A stretch of 16,093 bases of DNA from an uncultured Curtobacterium sp. (GTDB lineage: Bacteria > Actinomycetota > Actinomycetes > Actinomycetales > Microbacteriaceae), in assembly GCA_913774725.1 (NCBI GenBank), contig CAJYIG010000330.1, forward strand, positions 1 through 16,093. Reading direction: 5' to 3'. Positions 1-6,213 of this stretch are shown in pieces; the first letter of the stretch is position 1, and each line of letters starts with the position of its first letter. The notes below the pieces were generated by a model, which saw only the letters and a program-made list of their open reading frames with translations, ran no database searches and had not been told where the DNA came from. A program made the translations under genes and the position numbers.

Positions 1-494
1 CCGGCATCGTCGTACACCGCTGCGGAGTCAGGGTTCCAAGCTCGAGCAAGTCCGCGGAGGACACCCTCGGCCAGATCAGCGTCGATCGACAGGCGGTTCG
101 CTTCTCTCAGCGGCCCAGCGATGGTGACCTGGACCCCGTTCGCCGGCATGCGACGGACGATCTTCGCGGACCCGACCCGGAAGCGGATCGAGATGAACCC
201 TGCGCTCCCCTCTCGCGCGAGACCGAGCACGTAGCCGCGCGGTGGGAACTCGAGTCCCTCGGCGTCCCGGAAGACGTGCGCGGACACGATGGGCGTGAGT
301 GACGAAGGGTCGGTGGACACGACGCGGTCGTCTTCCTCGACGAGCGCCCACTGGGCACCCGCTCCGAGCAGTTCGTCGTAGGCAGCGAGCTGGACAGCAA
401 TGCGCTCTGCCAGCGCTTCGGGCTTCTCTCCACGCGCATCCCACACGGCTCGAGCCGTCACCTGCGTCGTCCGTGACCAAGTCGGGAAGGGCAT
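1..494 (-). CDS. Immunity-like protein, partial (runs off the left edge)
   Basis: A reading frame on the minus strand is open from an ATG at 494-492 to the window edge, giving 164 residues with no stop. An in-frame TGA sits just upstream at 515-513, which fixes the 5' limit. Almost every codon ends in G or C, whereas the other two minus frames give arginine/serine-rich nonsense, so this is the real frame. The N-terminal part reads VTARAVWDARGEKPEALAER, followed by a helix with LAAYDELLGAGAQWAL and a beta-rich middle. The 'aromatic-x-x-R-x-E-x-x-x-x-A-x-R' start followed by a helix ending in W recalls the Imm52 class of polymorphic-toxin immunity proteins. That resemblance is from memory only. 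No signal peptide or membrane segment is seen. A GGAG about 11 bases before the ATG may be the ribosome site. No intact toxin gene lies directly upstream, so it looks like an orphan immunity gene. The frame is sure; the function is a guess. Confidence 0.72.
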   Translation of the reverse strand, partial: MPFPTWSRTTQVTARAVWDARGEKPEALAERIAVQLAAYDELLGAGAQWALVEEDDRVVSTDPSSLTPIVSAHVFRDAEGLEFPPRGYVLGLAREGSAGFISIRFRVGSAKIVRRMPANGVQVTIAGPLREANRLSIDADLAEGVLRGLARAWNPDSAAVYDDA

Positions 495-533
495 GGACCG
501 GCTACTCCGTTCTCATCGGCGTGACGATGACCG

Positions 534-760
534 TCAGATCATCCCCGTGAATCCTTGCACGAGCACGGTGTCGCGTCCCTCCACACGGATGGCGAGGACC
601 TCGCCGGTGCGGGGGCAGCCACCTCGGTGTCGACGTGCTCGCGGACCTCGGTGTCGACGTGCTCGCGGACCTCGGTGTCAACGTGCTCGCGGACCTCGCT
701 GCCGCCGAACTCGGGGGTGATTCGGTGCGTCGGCGAGGACTGAACGGGACGCCGCTGGTC
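534..760 (-). pseudogene. Probable gene remnant with frameshift, containing an octapeptide repeat
   Basis: The last 28 codons before a TGA at 536-534 have near-perfect G/C third positions and read CPRTGEVLAIRVEGRDTVLV then QGFTGMI, which looks like a genuine protein C-terminus. Upstream of about 620 the coding-like frame changes: the 24-bp repeats read as VREHVDTE three times in a different minus frame, preceded by TPEFGGSE. No single frame covers both parts and no convincing start is visible. I interpret this as a decayed or frameshifted gene ending 39 bases before the immunity-like gene that starts at 494. That is where the matching toxin gene would be expected, but nothing toxin-like is recognisable. 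The left boundary is the stop codon; the right boundary is approximate. Confidence 0.35.
621..698. repeat. 24-bp direct tandem repeat, about 3.25 copies
   Basis: The unit ACCTCGGTGTCGACGTGCTC followed by GCGG occurs at 621-644, 645-668 and 669-692. The third copy has one mismatch (A for G at 680), and a six-base partial copy follows at 693-698. The unit length is a multiple of three. It reads VREHVDTE on the minus strand and LADLGVDV on the plus strand, both without stops, so copy-number change would preserve a reading frame. It lies inside the probable gene remnant at 534-760. Confidence 0.9.
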
Positions 761-788
761 TGCTGGCGTGACGAGCCGCGATCGAGCC

Positions 789-1076
789 ATGTCTCTCGAA
801 CTCACGTTCCGCCATGACGGGGCGCTGCTCCTCGAGCTCATGCGGGACTGGTACGACGCCATCGACTCGACGGTCGTGCAGGTCGACGACGAGGACCGGA
901 TCCGGGCAGTGCTCCGGTGGTGGATTGCGTCTGCACCGCCGACTTCACGACGACGTTCTCATGTCGGAGCAGAGATCTCGTCGGCGGCTGGCTCGCCAAT
1001 TTCCCTGCGCCGTTCCAAGGTGATCGGCAACGGGTCGGAGCACCTTCATCTGCCCGTTGCTACGCTCGTCGGGTGA
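789..1076 (+). CDS. Hypothetical protein, 95 aa, possibly frameshifted
   Basis: An ATG at 789 opens a frame that ends in a TGA at 1074-1076, overlapping the GTG/ATG start of the TNT-related gene. The first 44 or so codons look authentic: about 90% end in G or C, and the product has LLELMRDWYDAIDSTVVQVD followed by RIRAVLRWW. After about position 920 the codon use in this frame worsens (residues SRRRSHVGAE and onward), and for a stretch the +2 frame looks more coding (DFTTTF, GGWLANFPAPF). This suggests a single-base indel near 915-925, or that the ORF is a gene fragment. An in-frame ATG also exists at 768. No domain is recognised. It may be translationally coupled to the next gene if it is expressed. 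Confidence 0.35.
   Translation: MSLELTFRHDGALLLELMRDWYDAIDSTVVQVDDEDRIRAVLRWWIASAPPTSRRRSHVGAEISSAAGSPISLRRSKVIGNGSEHLHLPVATLVG
1061..1066 (+). promoter_or_regulatory. Possible -10 element for a leaderless transcript
   Basis: TACGCT fits the actinobacterial TANNNT -10 pattern. It ends six bases before the GTG at 1073 and nine before the ATG at 1076, the spacing expected if transcription starts on the start codon itself. No Shine-Dalgarno sequence is present before either start, which fits a leaderless message. No good -35 hexamer is visible, so this remains a suggestion. Confidence 0.3.
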
Positions 1077-1729
1077 TGTTCCAGCAGCTGCGCTCCGATC
1101 TCGACGACCGTGGCTTCGGGCCGGAACTGGTCGTCCTCCCCGGAGATCCTCCCACCGGGCCCCCCGTCGAGGGCGAGCTCCGTGTGGTCGAGATCGACGG
1201 CGGGTACCAGGTCCACTGCATCGACTACGGACAGGCTCGGATCGTTGCGACCGGGCCTGATGAAACGAGCATCTCCTCGGCGCTCCTGACCTTCCTGGAC
1301 CGTCCCGTTCCCGGCCCGATGGCCATGGCGCAGCCCGAAGTGGACGCGATCGAGTCCAGGCTCGCTCCGTACTACCCGGAGCTCCGCGGTCAGATCGCGG
1401 CCCGCGGTGGAGTCAGTCTCATTCAGCTCCCGCCCGGCATCCTCGTCGACCGCGTCGGCGCCGTGGACGGTTGGCTGCTGAACCAGCTCAACTCGTCGTT
1501 CGAGTCGCGCTCCCTGCCGCCCACGGCGCTGCGACAGCCGTCCGGCGTGCACCAGTTCGTGACCGAGGCGACCGTGCTCGTCCAGGCGTCGATCGTGCAG
1601 CCGTGGTTCGGGCAGCCCGGCGGTGCAATCCGGTACACGATTGCGGACACCTCGCTGACCGTGCGGGACCTCCTCGTCGAGGGCTCGCTCCGACGCATCA
1701 CCGTGCCGGTGCGCGCAGCCGCGGGCTGA
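1076..1729 (+). CDS. TNT-related NAD+ glycohydrolase-like protein
   Basis: This gene encodes 217 residues. The C-terminal half (about 118-190) carries the signature of the TNT family, named for the NAD+ glycohydrolase domain of mycobacterial CpnT: DRVG at 125-128, FESRSLPP at 142-149, a GVHQF strand with His159, and WFGQPGGA with Gln180. In family terms the arginines of the first two motifs, the histidine and the glutamine are the conserved active-site positions, and all are present. The position that is usually an aromatic after the first motif appears as Trp133. The N-terminal 115 residues form an alpha/beta region of unknown role. There is no signal peptide, WXG helix pair or membrane segment, so the protein is not obviously a type VII substrate by itself. 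A GTG at 1073 is an equally possible start. It converges with the immunity genes on the other strand. Family membership is confident; toxicity is inferred. Confidence 0.85.
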   Translation: MFQQLRSDLDDRGFGPELVVLPGDPPTGPPVEGELRVVEIDGGYQVHCIDYGQARIVATGPDETSISSALLTFLDRPVPGPMAMAQPEVDAIESRLAPYYPELRGQIAARGGVSLIQLPPGILVDRVGAVDGWLLNQLNSSFESRSLPPTALRQPSGVHQFVTEATVLVQASIVQPWFGQPGGAIRYTIADTSLTVRDLLVEGSLRRITVPVRAAAG

Positions 1730-1762
1730 ACTCCGGCTGGCTGCTGGCGGTGCCCGCATCAC

Positions 1763-2305
1763 TCACGGGAGCTGCGAAGCAGCTGACGCCGCGGCGGCGA
1801 ACGCTGCGCGTGCATCGAGCTGGAGCGCACACGATTCGATCTGGACCAGGGGCACGCGCGACACGATCGAGAACCGCACCGCACCTGCCGACGGGATCAC
1901 GCCGCCGAATCGAGCTCGGTGTTCTACCCTCAAGGATGCCCAGGTGAGGAGCACGCCGTTGCCGTCGGGCTCCAGCGTGTAGCTCTCCGGCAGTTCGTGC
2001 ACCTGATCGGGGAGCAAGTGTCTGAGCGGCTAGCCTCTGTCACTCCGTATGGCGGTGCAGGCGTCCTCGACGATCCAGGACGCAGCGTCCGCCGCGAACT
2101 CGAACCGGGTGCCGGTCACGTCACCCCACCCTCGATCTCCACCCCACTCCATCACCGACGTGTCCGACACCGTGAACCGCTGCAGTGTCTCGTAGTCGCC
2201 GAACTGCACCCTCCGCGGCTCGCAGATGACGAGCTCGTTCCCGGCACGCCGCAGGAGTTCCTCGAGGTACTCCAGGTTCTCGAACGTCCCCGGACCGTCG
2301 GTCAC
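1763..2305 (-). pseudogene. Second immunity-like gene split by one amber codon
   Basis: A GTG at 2305-2303, preceded by AGAGG with eight bases of spacing, starts a 91-residue frame that stops at a TAG (2032-2030). The same frame then continues open for 88 more residues to a TGA at 1765-1763. Apart from that one TAG the region would encode about 180 residues, a usual size for a toxin immunity protein. The first part has ENLEYLEELLRRAGNELVI and FEFAADAASWIVEDA. The second has SYTLEPDGNGVLLTW and FSIVSRVPLVQIESC. Layout and spacing resemble the immunity protein encoded just upstream (leucine-rich helix, strand pair, 'AADAxxxxxxD' helix, 'YT...W' strand), so it may be a diverged paralogue. As read it would give a 91-aa protein, plus at most an 84-aa fragment from a TTG at 2017. 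A sequencing error is possible. It follows the upstream gene after 37 bases. Confidence 0.6.
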
Positions 2306-2342
2306 CGAAGCGCCCTCTGCGCAGGCGGACCGAGCTTCTCGT

Positions 2343-2810
2343 TCACGCCCGAGCGGCTCGTGCCAGCAGGTCCTCGATCGGGACGTTCCGTGCCCAGGCA
2401 GCCAAACAGAGATTCTTTCGCTCGGCAAGATCGACAACGCTCATCCGGTGCGTTCCGTCGTCTGCCTCCCATGTGACGTTGCGCTTCGCCTCGTCGATGT
2501 CGACACCGTCCGGCCAGGTGTACCGGACGTGAGCGGCGTCCCACGGTTCGGGAACGATCTCAGGCCGCGCGAGAACCATGAGGTACCGCTCGGCATCTGC
2601 CTCGTGCGAGAAAGTCGCGACGATGCGCGACGAGCCCCGCTGCCGTTCGAACACCGCGAGCGGCTCTGCCTGGATACCGAACTGCGTCTCGCGGCCCCCG
2701 AACTGCAGCAAGACATCCGCCCCTCGGAGGATCCCGGGAAGAGTGGTCGGGTCGGGTTGTGGATTCCCGAGCGCCGCACCGACCGCTCTTCCGTGCAGCG
2801 TCGTCCTCAT
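2343..2810 (-). CDS. Probable immunity protein for the adjacent TNT toxin
   Basis: A 155-residue protein whose ATG (2810-2808) overlaps the toxin's TGA (2809-2807) as ATGA, so the two are almost certainly translated together. That position and coupling are the classic arrangement of a cognate immunity gene; in Mycobacterium tuberculosis the TNT toxin is likewise neutralised by a protein encoded next to it. The sequence is soluble, with no signal peptide or membrane helix. It has a central FSHEADAERYLMVLARPEIV helix, a beta strand with VRYTWPDG, and a C-terminal helix with LAAWARNVPIEDLLARA. I cannot assign a named immunity family with certainty; an IFT/Imm61-type fold is one possibility. The expected role is to sit in the cytoplasm and block the NAD+ glycohydrolase site. 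The role rests on genetic context rather than on motifs. Confidence 0.7.
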   Translation of the reverse strand: MRTTLHGRAVGAALGNPQPDPTTLPGILRGADVLLQFGGRETQFGIQAEPLAVFERQRGSSRIVATFSHEADAERYLMVLARPEIVPEPWDAAHVRYTWPDGVDIDEAKRNVTWEADDGTHRMSVVDLAERKNLCLAAWARNVPIEDLLARAARA

Positions 2811-5149
2811 CGGATGAACGTCTTTCTCGTCATGAACGCAGGCGTCCCCGACACCGGATCGGCCTGCAGGAGCTGGCGGGCACGCACAGCACTGCCGTCC
2901 GGACCGAAGACCTGGACCTGCAAGCCACCGCCGGGTTGCGCGAAGGCGGGATCGATCCGGCTGATCTCGATCGAATAGCCATGCTCCTTGAGGGCGACCG
3001 TGTCGAGTTGAAACACCGAGTACGGATCACGGAGGTTCGTCGGAGGAAGTCCCCGTTGTTCGAAGGACGTCCCGGGGAACGCGAAGTAGTTCCCCCAGTC
3101 CGAGCCCATGCGGTCGATGGTCGTCGAGTAGTACTGCGCGAACACCGTCGGGTCGTCAAAGTGGAGACGTGTTCCTGCGACGGCCCCGTCGTTGCCGGGG
3201 TAGCGGGGCGAGTTGTCGGGCTTGATGTAGCGCTCGACGTACTCGGCCCGGGTGAGCGGCGATCCGTCCGGGTGATGCCCGTAGAACCCATCGGGGCCAG
3301 CCGCACTCGTGACGAGCTGCTCGGTGGCCGGGTTGACTGGACGGGGGGCATCTGGCTTCGGGTCGTAGAGCGGATCACCCGGCGCAGCGTATTGCTCGTT
3401 GAAGTCTCCGTGGTCGGAACGCGGCTTGCCGTAGTCAGGATCGACGGCGTCGCCACGGTGATCGATGACCTTCACGCCGTCGGGGAGGTCAGCGCCGGGC
3501 CGCGTCAGGTCGTCTGCGAGCGCCGTGCCCCCTGGCCCGGCGTGGTTCGCGACTCCGTCGCCGTAGGGCACCTTCCCGAACGACTCGGTCGGGTCGACCT
3601 GGTGTCCGCGATCGGGCGTCCCAGCGCCGGTCTCGCCACCGGCATCCGTCCCGTGCCCGCCACCGCCGGACGATCCCCCGGACCCGTCCGTCAGCGCATC
3701 GGTGCCGTGGCCGCCGCCACTGCCACCGCTCGACCCTGAGTCGAAACCACCGCCGTGGACTGTGGCACTCTCTCCGTGCCCACCACCGACAAACGCCGGC
3801 TCGCGCTCGGGCGCCGGCGCGTTCGCCTCCGCACTGTCCGCGTGGGCGTGCGCGTTCGCATCGACCGACACGTCGGCATTCGCCTCGGGCCGCCGCGGAG
3901 GCCCGTCCGCCTTGCTGTCCGCGTCAGCGTGCGTCCCCTGCCGCCACTCCTTCAGATCCGTCCTGAACTCGGCGATCTTCGTCCTGAAGCCGTCGGGCAG
4001 GTGCTCGAAGCCCTTCGTCAGCACACCCTCGAGGTCGCCGAGCCTCGGCAGGACCTTGGTCAACCCCTTCGACGCCCAGGCTCCGGCGTCCACGAGGTCC
4101 AGGGCCTTGCCCGCCTTGCTGATCGCCGAGGCGACCTCGCCGGTCCGCCCGACGGCACCCACCTTGCTCGCGACGCCGAAGAACGGGACGACGATCGACA
4201 CGACGTTCCAGCCGCTCTCACCGAGCGCCGTCCCGGGGTCGTCGGCCCACTTGTCCCACGCCAGGGTGCCCTTGAGCAGCCCGCCCCAACCGGCCTTCGC
4301 GGCGTCGCCGTTCCACCACTCGTTCGATTCCTTGTCGTACCCGATCAAGGAGCCGAGACTCTTCCAGGTGTCGACGAAGTTGTCGCCGCTCCACTTCCAG
4401 TCACGGAAGCCGATCAGTTCACCGATGCCGCCGAGGGTCCCGACGATGACGCCGTCCCAGACGACACCCTTCACCAGGTGCGGCAGGAACCACGTCGTCT
4501 TCTCGGCACAGGACTCGTTGCGCGACTCCGCGGTGCCCCACGGCAGTTGCGTGCCCATCGGGAGTTCGTCGTAGCCGTACCCGAGGACGTCGTCGCCCGA
4601 CCCGGTGATGGCGTGCAGCGCCGGCAGGCCGCTGAGGGCGCGGATGACGTTCGCGCACTTCCGCTCGGCGGCCTGGTACTCGACGACCCGGTTCGCGACG
4701 CCGTTGATGATGTCGTTGTTCTCGCCGTTGAGCGTCTCGTCCTGGTCCCAGCTCTCGGTCTGCGTGACCGGGCCGTCCATCGTCTGGACGGTCTGCGGCT
4801 GGAAGGCGGCGACGTCACGCTGCAGCTGCTCGGCGCGTGTGACGTAGGCCTTGAGCGCCGCCACGATCGGGGTGGCCTCCTCGACGAACGTGTCGAGCGC
4901 CTTCGCAGCCGTGTCGAGGTCGTCGCCGAAGCTCGTGCCCTGTGGCTCGATCGGCGTCATGACGTCGAAGAGCTCCTGGTCGCTGGGCCCCTCGTACGAT
5001 CCGGAGATCGCGCTCCACGCGGTGACGATGCCCGCGGTGCCGTCCCGGACCGCGGACGCGACCGACCGCAGCGAGGTCGCGCCGGCGGTGATGCCCTCGA
5101 GCTGGACGTCGGTGTACGGGATCTCCCCGACCTTGACGACGGCGTTCAC
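2807..5149 (-). CDS. Type VII-secreted polymorphic toxin with C-terminal TNT-like domain
   Basis: A 780-residue modular protein. Residues 1-170 are helical and WXG100-like (Trp45, then SYEGPS at 51-56), the part expected to engage the secretion machinery. Residues 220-400 hold hydrophobic glycine/alanine stretches (225-247, 312-335) that may be translocation-related. Residues 405-515 are a low-complexity linker rich in His, Ala, Asp, Gly and Ser. The C-terminus carries a TNT signature: IDRMG (Arg680), GNYFAFPG (Tyr688), FEQRGLPP (Arg699) and FAQPGGG (Gln738). In the strand that usually reads Y-H-x-Y the sequence is YSVF, so the conserved histidine appears to be Ser711. TNT enzymes hydrolyse NAD+, so the predicted effect is NAD+ depletion of a target cell. 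The start is a GTG whose last bases overlap the upstream TGA. Toxin class is well supported; catalytic activity is less certain because of Ser711. Confidence 0.87.
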   Translation of the reverse strand: MNAVVKVGEIPYTDVQLEGITAGATSLRSVASAVRDGTAGIVTAWSAISGSYEGPSDQELFDVMTPIEPQGTSFGDDLDTAAKALDTFVEEATPIVAALKAYVTRAEQLQRDVAAFQPQTVQTMDGPVTQTESWDQDETLNGENNDIINGVANRVVEYQAAERKCANVIRALSGLPALHAITGSGDDVLGYGYDELPMGTQLPWGTAESRNESCAEKTTWFLPHLVKGVVWDGVIVGTLGGIGELIGFRDWKWSGDNFVDTWKSLGSLIGYDKESNEWWNGDAAKAGWGGLLKGTLAWDKWADDPGTALGESGWNVVSIVVPFFGVASKVGAVGRTGEVASAISKAGKALDLVDAGAWASKGLTKVLPRLGDLEGVLTKGFEHLPDGFRTKIAEFRTDLKEWRQGTHADADSKADGPPRRPEANADVSVDANAHAHADSAEANAPAPEREPAFVGGGHGESATVHGGGFDSGSSGGSGGGHGTDALTDGSGGSSGGGGHGTDAGGETGAGTPDRGHQVDPTESFGKVPYGDGVANHAGPGGTALADDLTRPGADLPDGVKVIDHRGDAVDPDYGKPRSDHGDFNEQYAAPGDPLYDPKPDAPRPVNPATEQLVTSAAGPDGFYGHHPDGSPLTRAEYVERYIKPDNSPRYPGNDGAVAGTRLHFDDPTVFAQYYSTTIDRMGSDWGNYFAFPGTSFEQRGLPPTNLRDPYSVFQLDTVALKEHGYSIEISRIDPAFAQPGGGLQVQVFGPDGSAVRARQLLQADPVSGTPAFMTRKTFIR

Positions 5150-5529
5150 CGGTCGAACAGCCCGTCGAACGCGGAGAAGTCCCCGTTCCCCGACGCGACG
5201 ATCGCGTTCGCCTGGGCCGTCGAAGCCCCCATCTCGTCATCCCCCTCGACGATCGCGCGTGTCGCACCCGCAGCGCCGTACAACGACGCCTGGATCCGGT
5301 TCTGGATCCCCGTCAGCATGTCCTGCCGGTGCTCGAAGAACCCGGCGAGCGCTGCACCGATCACCTGTGACTGCGCCGCGGTCGCCGCATCCTGCACGAC
5401 GGTGGCGACCCCCTGGACGGACCCGTCCTCGGATCCGCCCAGCGCGTCGTTCATCGTCGTGGTCTTCGACGCGACGTCCTGCAGCACGGCCTCGACCCCC
5501 GCGGGGTCGACCCGCCAGCCGTCGGCCAC
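5146..5529 (-). CDS. DUF6507-like small helical protein
   Basis: A 127-residue protein starting at a GTG four bases after the stop of the gene before it, with no clear Shine-Dalgarno, so translation probably depends on coupling. Its stop overlaps the GTG of the toxin gene. It begins with GWRVDPAGVEAVLQDVA, the 'W-x-[IV]-D-P-x-G-V-x-x-V-L' opening that I associate with the actinobacterial DUF6507 family. The rest is almost all helix, ending in acidic, disordered residues (GDDEMG, then GNGDFSAFDGLF). Its size and placement between two WXG100-like genes and the toxin suggest a helical targeting partner or chaperone of the toxin. DUF6507 has no established biochemical function, so this is inference. 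There is no signal peptide or membrane helix. An in-frame open stretch continues upstream to 5841, but its codon use there is shadow-like, which supports the GTG at 5529. Confidence 0.75.
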   Translation of the reverse strand: MADGWRVDPAGVEAVLQDVASKTTTMNDALGGSEDGSVQGVATVVQDAATAAQSQVIGAALAGFFEHRQDMLTGIQNRIQASLYGAAGATRAIVEGDDEMGASTAQANAIVASGNGDFSAFDGLFDR

Positions 5530-5530
5530 G

Positions 5531-5848
5531 TCAGCCGATGTTGCCGACGGCCGACTTCGCCTTGCTGATCGCCGCCTGCGCCGACTCGTCGTTCGACTGC
5601 AGCGAGGAGCGCAGCGTGGCGATGATCTGCTTGACCTCGCCCGCGACGGTGTTCCACCGCTGTTCCTTCGCGTGGTACTCGTCCGAGACGCCGTCGGCCT
5701 GGTAGTCGGCCATCGCCGCCTTGACGTCGGAGTCGCGCTGGGCGATGAGTGCCTCGAGCTGCGCCGCGACGGCGTTGAAGTTGTCCTGCGCGTTCTGCGA
5801 CGCCGCGACGTCGTAGTCGCGACGATCTGCCTGGTTGCCACCGCTCAT
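5531..5848 (-). CDS. ESAT-6-like (WXG100 superfamily) small secreted protein
   Basis: A 105-residue, almost wholly helical protein with ATG at 5848 and a strong GGAGG eight bases upstream. Two long helices (about 12-47 and 57-98) flank a turn reading YQADGVSDEY at 49-58, where the canonical family has W-x-G. Trp65 follows in KEQRWN. This arrangement resembles the actinobacterial proteins annotated as pore-forming ESAT-6 family members, recalled from memory. Such proteins form helical hairpin dimers and are exported by the EccC motor. It lies 29 bases after the first small helical gene and four bases before the DUF6507-like gene. It is probably a substrate or co-secreted partner of the 780-aa toxin. 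Family placement is good; pore formation is not demonstrable from sequence. Confidence 0.85.
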   Translation of the reverse strand: MSGGNQADRRDYDVAASQNAQDNFNAVAAQLEALIAQRDSDVKAAMADYQADGVSDEYHAKEQRWNTVAGEVKQIIATLRSSLQSNDESAQAAISKAKSAVGNIG

Positions 5849-5877
5849 GGTGTGTCCTCCCTCTCCCCGGAGTTCCG

Positions 5878-6213
5878 TCAGGCGCGACCGCTGAAGCGGG
5901 CCGCGTCGAAGTTCGAGCTGCCCTCGAGCGAGCTCGTGGACTGCGCCATGTCCTGGTCGCCCTCCTGGAACGAGCGGTCCATGCCCGAGATGCCCTGGAG
6001 CACGCTGGCGAGCGCCCCGTTCAGCTCGTTGGCGATGGTGTCCGTCTCGGACTTGAAGCGGTCGAACGCGGCACGACCGGCACCGTTGAACCGTCCCTGG
6101 AGCGGCTCGGCCGAGTCGGCCAGCTTGCGGACCAGGGTCCCCAGGTCACCGGAAGCGCCGGACGTCTGCTTGGTCAGGTTGGTGAGGACCTGTGCCCCCA
6201 TTGCGAACTTCAT
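5878..6213 (-). CDS. WXG100-like secreted protein with FNG in place of WXG
   Basis: First gene of the leftward operon, 111 residues, ATG at 6213 with AGAGGA about seven bases upstream. The protein has helix 1 (about 5-38), a turn FNGAGRAAFDRF at 42-53, and helix 2 (about 55-88). WXG100 proteins carry W-x-G followed by an aromatic in this turn; here the tryptophan is Phe42 with Gly44 kept and Phe50 in the usual aromatic position. Near the end of helix 2, FQEGD at 82-86 matches the C-terminal Y-x-x-x-[DE] secretion signal with Phe for Tyr. The last 20 residues look disordered. The protein is expected to be exported by the divergently encoded EccC motor, probably as a dimer with another small helical protein. 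Confidence in the WXG100 superfamily is high; the exact partner is unknown. Confidence 0.87.
   Translation of the reverse strand: MKFAMGAQVLTNLTKQTSGASGDLGTLVRKLADSAEPLQGRFNGAGRAAFDRFKSETDTIANELNGALASVLQGISGMDRSFQEGDQDMAQSTSSLEGSSNFDAARFSGRA

Noticed and set aside
621..698. The 24-bp repeats as a CRISPR array
   Set aside because: The copies are directly adjacent with no spacers, and no cas genes are nearby.
1716..1728. Small inverted repeat CAGCC-GCG-GGCTG at the end of the TNT-related gene as a terminator
   Set aside because: Only a five-base stem overlapping the stop codon, with no T-run; such repeats arise by chance in DNA this rich in GC.
2306..2437. Upstream start for the amber-split immunity-like gene at 2437
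   Set aside because: It would overlap the 155-aa gene by 95 bases with unnatural composition; the GTG at 2305 has AGAGG at good spacing.
5530..5841. Upstream extension of the DUF6507-like gene to an ATG at 5841
   Set aside because: The extra sequence is Arg/Thr/Ser-rich antisense-like reading of the ESAT-6-like gene in another frame.
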